A DNA stretch of 64,000 bases from Sulfitobacter noctilucicola (GCF_000622385.1 NZ_JASD01000008.1:1488001-1552000); one strand, 5' to 3'. Counted from the stretch's first letter, positions 24,271-32,934 are shown. Numbers and translations are program-made. Notes: generated from the sequence alone by a model not told the origin.

Positions 24271-25350
24271 ATGAACAAGCTCATTAAAGGACTATTGTTG
24301 CCTGCGCTCATGACGGCGGGCATCCTGACTTTCACAGCACCCACAAGCGCTGAAGCGCAGATGCGTGAGCTGCGATTTGCTGAATTTGGACCCAATCGCG
24401 GCACCCGTGCAGGGGCGCTTGAGTGGCTCGATGAACAATTGCGCGAACGTTCCGGCGGCGCGCTGGGGCTTGATATCACGTGGGGCGGTGCCCTTCTGGG
24501 TGCTAAGACCGCTGCCCAAGGCCTGTCTGACGGTGTGGCCGACATGGCCTCGATCGTGCCTGTCTATGCGCCGGGCCAATTGGTTGCCTACGAAGTCACG
24601 GACACAATTCAGTTCGGCGATGAATGGGTCGGCATGATGGCCACCTACGACTTCATGACAACAAACGAAGCTGCTTTGGCCGAACAGAAAAAAGCCAACA
24701 TCAAGTATTTCGGGAACTACACCACGGGTCCTACCCAGTTGCTGACCAAAGAAAAGCCGGTGACGACAGCGGCCGACCTTGACGGGCTGACCCTTCGCGC
24801 GACCGGTGCTTTTGTTCCCGCGCTTGAAGCCAAAGGTGCGTCCACAGTTTCAGTGTCACAACCGCAAGTGTACGAGTCGCTATCCAACGGGTCCGTCGAC
24901 GGCTCAACAACATACTACTACGTGGTGAAGGCGTACAAACAGTATGAGGTTGCCAACTACATTACCGAGCTCAACATGGGCCAAACGCTCGCATTCGGTA
25001 TCGGCATGAACATGAACACCTACATGAGCCTGACGCCTGACCAGCAAGAACTTGTTGATGATCTGGGTCTTGAATTCACTCAATACGTTGCCGAAAAGAT
25101 GTATGCATCGCGGACTGAAGTAAAAGCAGAGCTTGAAGCGGGCATCGACGGCCACAAAATCGAAGTGGTTCAGCCAACGGAAGAACTCCGCACATCTCTT
25201 GTCCAGATCGCGAACGAAGATGTCGCTTCGTGGAAGTCCAAAGCAGCTGACAAAGGCATCGACCCTGATGGCGTCTACGGTGATTTCGAAGCGCTGGTTG
25301 GAAAATATACAGCCGAGCGTGACGACAAGGGATATCCTTGGGATCGCTGA
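24271..25350 (+). CDS. TRAP transporter substrate-binding protein, DctP family
   Basis: 359-aa periplasmic binding protein with a Sec signal ending near TSAEAQ (residue 30). The DctP core includes GVADMASIVPVYAPGQL and SNGSVDGSTTYYYVVKAYK. The ligand Arg region reads GLTLRATGAF, with the Arg that normally grips a substrate carboxylate retained, unlike the binding protein at 1391-2428. GGGAGGA precedes the start. It is divergent from the iclR-type gene, so its ligand is probably the carboxylate that feeds the aconitase-like/lyase pathway. Confidence 0.93.
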   Translation: MNKLIKGLLLPALMTAGILTFTAPTSAEAQMRELRFAEFGPNRGTRAGALEWLDEQLRERSGGALGLDITWGGALLGAKTAAQGLSDGVADMASIVPVYAPGQLVAYEVTDTIQFGDEWVGMMATYDFMTTNEAALAEQKKANIKYFGNYTTGPTQLLTKEKPVTTAADLDGLTLRATGAFVPALEAKGASTVSVSQPQVYESLSNGSVDGSTTYYYVVKAYKQYEVANYITELNMGQTLAFGIGMNMNTYMSLTPDQQELVDDLGLEFTQYVAEKMYASRTEVKAELEAGIDGHKIEVVQPTEELRTSLVQIANEDVASWKSKAADKGIDPDGVYGDFEALVGKYTAERDDKGYPWDR

Positions 25351-25365
25351 TTTGCCAAAGTCCTG

Positions 25366-25390
25366 ACCTGCGCCCCTGACCGGCGCAGGT
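25366..25390 (+). promoter_or_regulatory. Stem-loop between dctP and dctQ
   Basis: ACCTGCGCC and GGCGCAGGT form a perfect 9-bp stem with a 7-base loop in the 71-bp gap. Only TTCTTC follows, not a clean T-run. It probably protects the dctP message or attenuates dctQM. Confidence 0.65.
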
Positions 25391-25421
25391 TCTTCACCTG
25401 ACAGAATATCGAGGCAAGTCG

Positions 25422-25919
25422 ATGATGCGATTGATTACCTATATCGAAAACGTGGCCCTGTGGATTGGCTGCGCGGCACTCCTTACCATGGGACTGATCG
25501 TGACGGGTTCTGTGGTGGGCCGTGGTCTTTTCAACAAACCTGTTCCTGACGATCTGTTGCTTATCGGTCTGCTGATGGTCTGCGTGATTATCCTGCCTTT
25601 GGGATATGTAGAACGTCAAAAAGGCCATATCGCCGTCACAGTCATCGCCAATCTATTGCCGTTGCGCATGCAGGCCGTTCTGACCGCTTTCGGTAATCTG
25701 CTATTCGGGTTGTTCCTTGGCACCATGGGTTTCGTCGTGGCCAAGAAGGTGCCTTCCGAAATTGCACAGAACCTCTACTACGATGGCCGCCTCGACGTGC
25801 CCACATGGCCGATGAAATGCATCTTTGCCTTCGGCATCGCCGCCTTTTTGCTGCGCCTGACTGTGGACACATACAAAAACCTGCGCGAAGCCTTCCGCAA
25901 TGCCAAGCAGGACGTCTAG
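25422..25919 (+). CDS. TRAP transporter small permease, DctQ family
   Basis: 165-aa four-helix membrane subunit with hydrophobic segments near residues 12-35, 45-62, 83-103 and 125-148. GRGLFNKPVPDDLLLIGLLM resembles the conserved helix-2 region. dctM starts 3 bp after its stop, so the two are co-translated. It completes a DctPQM set with the genes on either side. Confidence 0.92.
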   Translation: MMRLITYIENVALWIGCAALLTMGLIVTGSVVGRGLFNKPVPDDLLLIGLLMVCVIILPLGYVERQKGHIAVTVIANLLPLRMQAVLTAFGNLLFGLFLGTMGFVVAKKVPSEIAQNLYYDGRLDVPTWPMKCIFAFGIAAFLLRLTVDTYKNLREAFRNAKQDV

Positions 25920-25922
25920 GAC

Positions 25923-27263
25923 ATGGATCCGCTTACAGTAGGTATCATCGGACTTGTCTCAACACTTGTCCTTCTCGCGCTGCGCGTGCCGATCGCGGCA
26001 TCGCTGGGGGTCGTCTCCTCCGTCGGCATATTTATCATCTTCGCATGGCGGCCAGGTGCAGAGTTTGCCGCGCAATGGGCGTGGCAACCGACGTTCTCGC
26101 TCATGGCGAACAACCCTTATGCGTTCATCACCAGCTCTACGCTGTCGACGATCCCGCTGTTCATCTTTATGGGCCATCTCGCCTTCGAATCCGGTTTCAC
26201 GACAGACATCTACCGCGCCGCACGACTTTGGTTGGCAAAGCTTCCGGGCGGTGTTGCGATGGCTTCTGTCATGGGGTGCGGTGGCTTTGCGGCAATCACC
26301 GGCTCGTCCGTGGCCTGTGCGGCGGCCATGGGCCGGATCGCCATCCCGGAGATGCTGCGCTTTGGTTACTCCAAATCCCTCGCGTCCGGTTCTGTCGCGA
26401 TTGGTGGCACGCTCGGCTCTTTGATCCCGCCAAGCGTCCTGTTCATTCTCTATGGCATCTTCGCTGAGCAATCGATTGCAAAGCTTTTCATTGCCGCGGT
26501 CATTCCCGGATTGTTGTCGCTTCTGGCCTACCTGTTGGTGATCTACATCTGGGTGCGTCTGCGACCACAGGATGCACCTGTGCCTGACGAAGAAATCACC
26601 CGCTCCGCACGTATGAAAGCGCTGGGTGACTGCTGGGCCATCGTTGTAATTTTCATCGTCGTGGTCGGCGGCATCTACATCGGCCTCTTCACCCCGACAG
26701 AGGCTGCAGGCATCGGCGCAGCCGCAACGCTCGTCCTTGGCGCGGTTCTTGGACGCCTCGACTTGGCCCGTATCTACGCCGCTCTCAAAGAAAGCGTGTT
26801 CCAGTCTTCGATGATCTTTGTGATCGCCATTGGCGGCAAACTTTTCGTCAACTTCATTGCCCTGACTGGCATGGCAGCCGACATCACAAACTGGATCGAA
26901 ACCTCGGGGGTGTCGGTCATCGCGGTCATAGCCCTCATCGTCCTGCTATATATCTTTCTCGGCATGTTTCTTGATTCAATCGGGATCATCCTGCTGACCC
27001 TCCCCCTGACCATCCCGATCGTTGAAAGCTTCGGTTTCTCCCTGATCTGGTTCGGTGTCGTGGTCATCAAGCTGCTCGAGATCGGGTTGGTAACGCCCCC
27101 GATTGGGTTGAACGTCTTTGTGATCAAATCAATCGTAGGAGAGCGCATATCGCTCGAGGCCATCTTTGGCGGGGTCGCCTGGTTCTTCCTCGCAGAGGTA
27201 TTCGTGTTGGCCGCGATCCTGTTCATCCCGGCGCTGTCGCTGTTCCTGACGACATTTGTCTAG
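25923..27263 (+). CDS. TRAP transporter large permease, DctM family
   Basis: 446-aa multi-helix permease. Typical DctM features are TLSTIPLFIFMGHLAFESG, the glycine-rich GCGGFAAITGSSVACAAAMG and GTLGSLIPPSVLFILYGI, and VTPPIGLNVFVIKSI near the C-terminus. It is the last gene of the TRAP operon regulated from the IclR spacer. No clear terminator follows; a short GC-rich dyad lies just after the stop. Confidence 0.95.
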   Translation: MDPLTVGIIGLVSTLVLLALRVPIAASLGVVSSVGIFIIFAWRPGAEFAAQWAWQPTFSLMANNPYAFITSSTLSTIPLFIFMGHLAFESGFTTDIYRAARLWLAKLPGGVAMASVMGCGGFAAITGSSVACAAAMGRIAIPEMLRFGYSKSLASGSVAIGGTLGSLIPPSVLFILYGIFAEQSIAKLFIAAVIPGLLSLLAYLLVIYIWVRLRPQDAPVPDEEITRSARMKALGDCWAIVVIFIVVVGGIYIGLFTPTEAAGIGAAATLVLGAVLGRLDLARIYAALKESVFQSSMIFVIAIGGKLFVNFIALTGMAADITNWIETSGVSVIAVIALIVLLYIFLGMFLDSIGIILLTLPLTIPIVESFGFSLIWFGVVVIKLLEIGLVTPPIGLNVFVIKSIVGERISLEAIFGGVAWFFLAEVFVLAAILFIPALSLFLTTFV

Positions 27264-27475
27264 GCGGCGCGAAGACGCGCGCACTTGGGTCAGGGACAGA
27301 TCGCGTATAGGTTGCGGTCCTGCAGGAGAATTCTATGCCTTAGCCGCGTCATCAAACTTTCAGTGATATGTCTTCGAAAAGCCCATTTTTCCGTGATTTA
27401 ATAAGATAGTCGCTGCACAGCTCCGGTGGGTTGCTGGTTGGGAAGGCTTGCGACGTTTTTCTAGGATCGGAACAA

Positions 27476-28696
27476 ATGAAAAGTCTCATCTCAGCACTTC
27501 TTGCGATTTTCATCTCTTTACTTGCATCAGTTGTAGTAGCGCAAACCGCAGAGCACCCGAATTTCCCGGTTGTTGTCTTGGATCGGGATGACGGTACGAT
27601 TGCAATTGCAGGCAAGATTGATTTCCGGACGCCGCTGGCATTTGAGAACACGTTGGCTGAAGTTCCTAACGCATCTGTCTTGATCCTGGACAGCCCAGGA
27701 GGCGGAGTTCACAGCGCCCTTTCAATTGCGAGTCGGGTTAGGAGATTGGGTTTAACCACGGTTATCTTGAACGACAGCCAGTGCTTGTCTGCCTGTGCAT
27801 TCATTTTTCTCGCTGGAATGGAGCGGCTGGCCTGGGGTGACTTGGGGGTGCACCAGATAAGTGCGTCTGAGGGAGAAGGGAATCTAGTAGGCGGGCAGTT
27901 TGCGCTGGCCGACATAATGGACGCACTGGACGAATACGACACGCCCTCGGAACTGGTTGGAATGATGCTGAGAACTCCACCTGAAGATATGTACACACTC
28001 TCCTCAGAGGAGAAGCAACAGTTTGGCTTCCTTCAACAACGAAGAGAACCATCCAACGTACCGCAACCGCCGCTGTCACGCGTTGATCTTGCGAACCCCG
28101 AAACGTGGCGGGGTAAAGTGGTAACAGGCGAACTGGTGTCTAGCGGAAAAAGATGGTTCGCTTCATTGAACGTTAACGGCACAACAGTTTTCGAATTCGC
28201 TAGCGGGAAGCGTTCCTTTGGCCACTATATCGTTTCTGACGGCGCAGTTTGTTTTCGGCTCGATGATAACCCTCAGTTTGCATGTCGCAGACCTGTGGCT
28301 AGTCAAACAGGTATCCGATGGTATGACGAGAAGGGAAATTTCCAATCAGTCATTGTGGGTGTCGAAGACAACAAGATTGGAGCAGTCCGCATGGGCGCAA
28401 CGTTGGTGCCGGCCGTGTCAGAGTACATCCATCCCGGTGAATGCGCGCTGATAGTTGCTTCTAGACCTACTGTAATCGACGCTCGAAACTACGTCCTGCA
28501 GAATATTTCGGATCGTCGCTTCCTTAAGACCTTCCGTAGTAAAAATGGATGGATTGCGATTTCAATTGGCACGCTGAAGTTTGATCAAGTGGATGCTGTC
28601 CTAACAGAATGGAAACAGTCTGGTCGGATACCCTGGGACAGCTACTGCTCCACCGGGAAGAGTTATCAACAAGTTATCAATCTTGGTTTGAACTGA
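27476..28696 (+). CDS. Secreted protein with ClpP/SppA-like (crotonase-fold) domain
   Basis: 406-aa exported protein. The signal peptide covers about residues 1-22. Residues about 45-180 resemble the periplasmic ClpP-like family (COG3904 type): SVLILDSPGGGVHSALSIAS with SPGG at 73-76, then SQCLSACAFIFLAG, where Ser105 is the candidate nucleophile, followed by a His in LGVHQIS. The C-terminal ~220 residues are not recognised. The ATG at 27476 is used because it starts the signal peptide. It precedes the curli operon in the same direction but is separated by 346 bp. A protease role is possible; function unproven. Confidence 0.75.
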   Translation: MKSLISALLAIFISLLASVVVAQTAEHPNFPVVVLDRDDGTIAIAGKIDFRTPLAFENTLAEVPNASVLILDSPGGGVHSALSIASRVRRLGLTTVILNDSQCLSACAFIFLAGMERLAWGDLGVHQISASEGEGNLVGGQFALADIMDALDEYDTPSELVGMMLRTPPEDMYTLSSEEKQQFGFLQQRREPSNVPQPPLSRVDLANPETWRGKVVTGELVSSGKRWFASLNVNGTTVFEFASGKRSFGHYIVSDGAVCFRLDDNPQFACRRPVASQTGIRWYDEKGNFQSVIVGVEDNKIGAVRMGATLVPAVSEYIHPGECALIVASRPTVIDARNYVLQNISDRRFLKTFRSKNGWIAISIGTLKFDQVDAVLTEWKQSGRIPWDSYCSTGKSYQQVINLGLN

Positions 28697-29042
28697 AAGT
28701 CGACAGGTATTGGCGTTGCGATGCGATTTCGCCAAAATGAGACTTAGTAAACAAACGAAGGTCATGCTGGCGAACTTCTGTGGAGTCTTTCCTGACGATC
28801 TGATCTTTGAACAATCGTTCAATTTGGCGGCGAATGTTCTGATAATACCGATAAGATTTCAATCTCTGGTTGAATAATTCGGGGCGTTCTAAAAAAATGT
28901 TTATGTATTGCAATCTGTTGATTAATTGTGGCGATATAGTGTTGTTAATCTCTATCGCGATAAGTTAATATTTAAAGAATAGAGAGATGATTGTATTTAT
29001 CCAGTAATTTTTGTTCATAGACGCCCATTTTAGGATGTTGAT
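28697..29042. promoter_or_regulatory. AT-rich spacer upstream of the curli operon
   Basis: This 346-bp region has no convincing gene and is much more AT-rich than its surroundings. It must contain the csgF promoter. TATCGCGATA (28953-28962) is a perfect 10-bp palindrome about 80 bp before csgF, with an imperfect second copy of its half (GCGATA at 28931-28936). TCTCTAT and ATAGAGA form a wider inverted repeat around it. A 78-codon TTG-initiated minus frame (28677-28913) exists but lacks a ribosome site. Confidence 0.5.
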
Positions 29043-29480
29043 ATGAAAAGTTGTGCATTTTTCACTGCATTTTTGCTAACAACTATGGCTACCCCGTCGA
29101 TTTCACAGGATCTGAGTTTTCAGTTCGTGAGCCCAACTTTTGGTGGAAGTTCGTTTAATTCCGGACACTTGCTGGCTCTTGCCGATATTCAGAATCAGCA
29201 CACCGAAGATGGGAGTACCCAATCGAGTACGGGAAGCTCACAGTCCGATCTATTCGTTCGTCAACTTCAGAGCCGACTTCTTTCTTCTTTGTCCTCGGGG
29301 CTTTCCGAAGTCATTACCGGAGCTGAGCCTGGAGACACGGATACTATTGTTATCGGGGACCAGCAGATATTCTATGAACGGTCTCTCGAAGATATCAGAG
29401 TTCAAATTACAAACCTTTTGGATGGCTCGAGTACCGAGATCCTTCTTCCTGTTGTAGACGGCAGCCAATTGGCGAATTAA
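29043..29480 (+). CDS. csgF: Curli assembly protein CsgF
   Basis: 145-aa exported protein matching CsgF, the accessory that binds the CsgG pore and links curlin nucleation to secretion. After a signal peptide (about residues 1-21), the mature N-terminus LSFQFVSPTFGGSSFNSGHL is the conserved CsgF stretch that inserts into the CsgG channel. AGGATG lies 5 bases before the start. csgG follows 11 bp downstream. Confidence 0.9.
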   Translation: MKSCAFFTAFLLTTMATPSISQDLSFQFVSPTFGGSSFNSGHLLALADIQNQHTEDGSTQSSTGSSQSDLFVRQLQSRLLSSLSSGLSEVITGAEPGDTDTIVIGDQQIFYERSLEDIRVQITNLLDGSSTEILLPVVDGSQLAN

Positions 29481-29491
29481 TTAAGGCGATT

Positions 29492-30505
29492 ATGCAAGTG
29501 ATTATCCGAAAAGATACGCCGCGTCGAAAGTTGACGAATAGGGCCCGGTTTCTTTTGCTTGGAGCTTTTATTGCGCTGGGTGCGGGATGTTCCGAGTTTC
29601 CGGAGCTCACTGCCGAAGAATTGCAGCCAACCGTGACTGCAACGCGCAGTCTTTTGCATGATATGCCTGCCCCTAGCCGCAGGCTTGATGTCGCGGTGTA
29701 CGAATTTGAAGACCTGACCGGTCAGTTCAAGCCGTCGGAAGGGTTTCAGACCTTGTCCAAGGCGGTGTCTCAGGGTGGTGGCTCTGTCCTGATCAAAGCC
29801 CTGCGCGACACAGGCGAGGGCAAGTGGTTCCGGGTCGTGGAGCGGAGCAATCTGAACAACCTTCTACAGGAGAGAAGAGTAATTCAGGAGATGCGGCAGC
29901 TCTACCTTGGAGAACAGAAAGTAAATCCCGAAGCGTTGCCACCGATGCTGTTTGCAGGCGTTATCATCGAAGGCGGTGTGATCGGGTATGACTCTAATAC
30001 GGAGACAGGCGGTGCCGGTGCGGCGCTGCTTGGTATCGGCGCGCGTGCGCAGTATCGACAGGATACGATGAGCGTGAATTTGCGTGCCGTAAGCGTAAAA
30101 ACCGGTGAAGTTCTTTCATCGGTCGTTGTTCAGAAATCAATAATTTCAACCAGTATTAGCGCGAATGTTTTCCGCTATGTTGATTCTGACAAACTCCTGG
30201 AGGTTGAAGCAGGAGTTAGCACCAACGAGCCAAGCTTTGTTGCGCTAACGCGTACCATAGAAAAGGCAGTATTCTCCCTGATTATGGAGATGGCTCAAAG
30301 AGACCTCTGGCAGTTCAAAGATCGCAAGAAAGGTAAGGCGCTGCTGCGTCATTATCTCGAAAACGACGGTCGTAGAAACGAGGCAAACAATACACACAAT
30401 CTTGGCGAGGAGAAATTTTTGCCATCTGGAATGCTAGACGCATCACCACCAACGGTGCAGCTTGCTAGCGATTTCAGAAACAGAGTTCGCCCAACTATTG
30501 GGTGA
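29492..30505 (+). CDS. csgG: Curli secretion channel lipoprotein CsgG
   Basis: 337-aa outer-membrane lipoprotein that forms the curlin export pore. The lipobox is LGAGC with Cys33. The core matches CsgG: LDVAVYEFEDLTGQFKP, GEGKWFRVVERSNLNNLLQE, FAGVIIEGGVIGYDSNTETG, GIGARAQYRQDTMSVNLRAV and SVVVQKSIIST. These contain the transmembrane beta-hairpin regions. AAGGCG precedes the start. Several strong stem-loops separate it from the first curlin gene. Confidence 0.95.
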   Translation: MQVIIRKDTPRRKLTNRARFLLLGAFIALGAGCSEFPELTAEELQPTVTATRSLLHDMPAPSRRLDVAVYEFEDLTGQFKPSEGFQTLSKAVSQGGGSVLIKALRDTGEGKWFRVVERSNLNNLLQERRVIQEMRQLYLGEQKVNPEALPPMLFAGVIIEGGVIGYDSNTETGGAGAALLGIGARAQYRQDTMSVNLRAVSVKTGEVLSSVVVQKSIISTSISANVFRYVDSDKLLEVEAGVSTNEPSFVALTRTIEKAVFSLIMEMAQRDLWQFKDRKKGKALLRHYLENDGRRNEANNTHNLGEEKFLPSGMLDASPPTVQLASDFRNRVRPTIG

Positions 30506-30516
30506 GTAAAGAAGGA

Positions 30517-30553
30517 CGCGGTGTTCATTCGGCTGGACACCTCAAACACCGCG
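30517..30553 (+). promoter_or_regulatory. Stem-loop 1 between csgG and the first curlin gene
   Basis: CGCGGTGTT and AACACCGCG form a perfect 9-bp stem around a 19-base loop, beginning 12 bp after the csgG stop. No T-run follows. Confidence 0.6.
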
Positions 30554-30564
30554 CCCTGATCAGA

Positions 30565-30582
30565 GGCCGCATTCCTGCGGCC
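30565..30582 (+). promoter_or_regulatory. Stem-loop 2 between csgG and the first curlin gene
   Basis: GGCCGCA and TGCGGCC form a perfect 7-bp stem with a TTCC tetraloop. Confidence 0.6.
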
Positions 30583-30590
30583 GCCAACCG

Positions 30591-30612
30591 GCACCAAAGG
30601 TACCTTTGGTGC
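30591..30612 (+). promoter_or_regulatory. 22-bp perfect palindrome just before the first curlin gene
   Basis: Ten-base arms GCACCAAAGG and CCTTTGGTGC flank TA, ending 20 bp before the start codon and close to the GAGGAG ribosome site. It may be a regulator site or an mRNA 5' structure created by processing. Confidence 0.6.
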
Positions 30613-30632
30613 TTATAGAGGAGCTTTGTCTC

Positions 30633-31622
30633 ATGAAAAAGTACCTATTTGCCACAGCCTCAGTCTTTGCGCTGACATTGGCCACCACAGCCCAAGCCAA
30701 CGACAGTACGATTTCGCAGATCGGCGCGACACAAACAGCGACGGTTGACCAGACCGGCGGTAGTGAAGGTGTTTCATCGATCAATCAGATCGGTGCAAAT
30801 CACACAGCAAGCGTTACGCAAGCGGACGACCCCAATAACGGAACGCCTGCTTTCAATACGGCGTCCAATACTTCGTCAATTAGTCAGGAAGGCGATGGCG
30901 CAATTGCGACGGTAAATCAGACAGGTGATCCCTCCGGAGCCCCCGGCAACATTTCGGAAGTCACTCAGTTCAATGATGGCCCTCCAAGTGCGATTGCTGA
31001 TGTTCTGCAAGACGGCACCAATAACTTCTCAAGTGTCGAGCAAGGTCGTGATGTTGATCCTGTTGATCGTCGCGGACAGAACGCATTGATCAGCCAAACT
31101 GGCTCGGACCATATCTCTACGGTCCTTCAGCGGGGCAACCTGAACGATGCGACTGTCACTCAATCCGGTTTGGGCAACACGTCCGATGTGACGCAAGGCG
31201 GCTTGGACAACCTTGCTGGTGTCACGCAATCGGGTGACGGAAACCTCAGCACAGTAAGCCAAAGCGCGAACTTTGGTGAGGCACAGATCGAACAGTCGGG
31301 TAACAGCAACGAAAGCGACGTCGTACAAGACGGTCGCGCGAATTCGTCTGTTGCTGCGCTGATCTTGCAAGACGGTAACAACAACACCAGCACCGTTTTG
31401 CAGACATCGCTCGTCGCGGGCCCAGGAAGCGGGAACCAGTTTGCAGAAGTCACTCAGTCTACGGATTGGAACTCGTCGGTCATCACACAAGATGGCGGTG
31501 ATCCTGTGGTGGATACGGTGAATACCGGAAACTCTGCTTCGGTTTTCCAGACGGTCACAAGCGGCAACATGTCGAACATCGCCCAGTCCGGTGCCGGCAA
31601 CAGCGCGACCGTAAACCAATAA
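30633..31622 (+). CDS. Curlin-repeat amyloid protein 1 (CsgA/CsgB-like)
   Basis: 329-aa secreted protein with a signal peptide of about 22 residues (ends TTAQAN) followed by imperfect curlin repeats of the form xQxGxxNxAxVxQ, for example ISQIGATQTATVDQ and VTQSGLGNTSDVTQ. Such repeats stack as beta-arcs in functional amyloid. It is more than twice the length of E. coli CsgA and rich in Asn, Gln, Ser and Gly, with no Cys. GAGGAG precedes the ATG at 30633. It is expected to pass through CsgG as an extracellular fibre subunit. Confidence 0.9.
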   Translation: MKKYLFATASVFALTLATTAQANDSTISQIGATQTATVDQTGGSEGVSSINQIGANHTASVTQADDPNNGTPAFNTASNTSSISQEGDGAIATVNQTGDPSGAPGNISEVTQFNDGPPSAIADVLQDGTNNFSSVEQGRDVDPVDRRGQNALISQTGSDHISTVLQRGNLNDATVTQSGLGNTSDVTQGGLDNLAGVTQSGDGNLSTVSQSANFGEAQIEQSGNSNESDVVQDGRANSSVAALILQDGNNNTSTVLQTSLVAGPGSGNQFAEVTQSTDWNSSVITQDGGDPVVDTVNTGNSASVFQTVTSGNMSNIAQSGAGNSATVNQ

Positions 31623-31649
31623 AAACGTCCGAATTTTCCGTTCGAGACT

Positions 31650-31675
31650 GCCAATCCCTGATCATGGGGATTGGC
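31650..31675 (+). promoter_or_regulatory. Stem-loop between curlin genes 1 and 2
   Basis: GCCAATCCC and GGGATTGGC form a perfect 9-bp stem with an 8-base loop in the 86-bp gap. No T-run follows. Confidence 0.65.
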
Positions 31676-31708
31676 GCAATTAACCTACAAATTTGAAGGA
31701 CGAATAAG

Positions 31709-32920
31709 ATGAAAAATCTCTTAATCACAAGTGTGTCCGCGCTCGCTCTTGGCATCACTGCGTCAGCAGTTATGGCGAATGACAGTGTTATTGGCCAAAT
31801 TGGTGCATTGAACACCGCATCCGTCGATCAGACCGGTGGCAACGAAGGTGTGTCGAACATCAACCAGGATGGATCGAACAACCTCGCGGAAGTAACGCAG
31901 TCCGAGGATCCGGATGGTATCTCCAGCTTCAACACGGCTGCGAATGATGCAACGATTGACCAGATCGGCGGAAATTCCCGCGCGCGTATCGAACAAGATA
32001 GCGACAATCCTGGCGGGGCGTCGAACACCGCTTCCATTTCTCAGAACTCCAATGGAACACCGCAAGCGGGGGGTGGCGTGCCGTCCGGCTACAGCATGAA
32101 TGGCCGCATCATTCAGAGCGGTTCTGCCAACGCGTCTTCGATCACACAATCGGGCAACCCCAACCAACCGCCAGCTGACGGTCTGGGGTCAGGGGTAACC
32201 GCACGCAACGATCAGACAGGTGACGGAAACCAGTCATCCATTCTTCAGGATGTCTTTGCGCAGGATGCCAATCCGTATACCGATGCGAATATCTTCCAGA
32301 CGGGAGATGGCAACATGTCGGATGTCCGGCAGCGCGGCTCCGAGGCGTTGGCAAACGTCACCCAGACCGGCGTGAACAACATGTCTGATGTTTCACAAGG
32401 TGCGAACCGTGGCATGACGGCCGAAGTGACACAGACTGGCAGTGACAACGAAAGTCTGGTCGATCAAGTCGCCAGAGATGTTCTCGCTACGGTCACTCAA
32501 TCCGGAACAAGCCAGTATTCCCTGATCAATCAGGGACCTCAAAGCCGGGAAGCGACTGCGACTGTCACACAGAGCAATGACAACAACTCAAGTATCATTA
32601 ACCAGACCAACGTCAGCTCTGATGCCGACGTCATCCAGTCTGGTGTTGATGGCCTGAGCACCATTACCCAATCCAACGGTAACAACGTCTATGCATCCTT
32701 GATGCAGTCTGGTTTCGGCAATGAAAGTATCATGTCTCAATCGGGGGATGATCACTCTGCCTATGTGACCCAAAGCACTGATCTGAACTTCAGCGAGATC
32801 ACTCAGTCCGGCACGACACCTGGTGGCAACACTGCAAGCGTCATGCAGACAGTGACCAGCAGCAACAGCTCGATCATCAACCAGAGTGGCTCAGGCAACA
32901 TGGCGACGGTGATGCAATAA
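31709..32920 (+). CDS. Curlin-repeat amyloid protein 2 (CsgA/CsgB-like)
   Basis: 403-aa paralogue of the preceding gene with a signal peptide ending near SAVMAN and many xQxGxxNxAxVxQ repeats (for example NINQDGSNNLAEVTQ and ITQSNGNNVYASLMQ). The segment after the signal and the C-terminal end (MQTVTSSNSSIINQ, GNMATVMQ) match curlin 1 and curlin 3, showing gene duplication. AAGGACG precedes the start. No Cys is present in the mature part. Confidence 0.9.
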   Translation: MKNLLITSVSALALGITASAVMANDSVIGQIGALNTASVDQTGGNEGVSNINQDGSNNLAEVTQSEDPDGISSFNTAANDATIDQIGGNSRARIEQDSDNPGGASNTASISQNSNGTPQAGGGVPSGYSMNGRIIQSGSANASSITQSGNPNQPPADGLGSGVTARNDQTGDGNQSSILQDVFAQDANPYTDANIFQTGDGNMSDVRQRGSEALANVTQTGVNNMSDVSQGANRGMTAEVTQTGSDNESLVDQVARDVLATVTQSGTSQYSLINQGPQSREATATVTQSNDNNSSIINQTNVSSDADVIQSGVDGLSTITQSNGNNVYASLMQSGFGNESIMSQSGDDHSAYVTQSTDLNFSEITQSGTTPGGNTASVMQTVTSSNSSIINQSGSGNMATVMQ

Positions 32921-32934
32921 GTCCTGCGGGACGC

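Noticed and set aside
28677..28913. 78-codon minus-strand TTG frame in the curli upstream region
   Set aside because: Composition is protein-like, but there is no Shine-Dalgarno, no recognised family, and it overlaps the palindrome-rich control region. Kept only as a note in the spacer entry.
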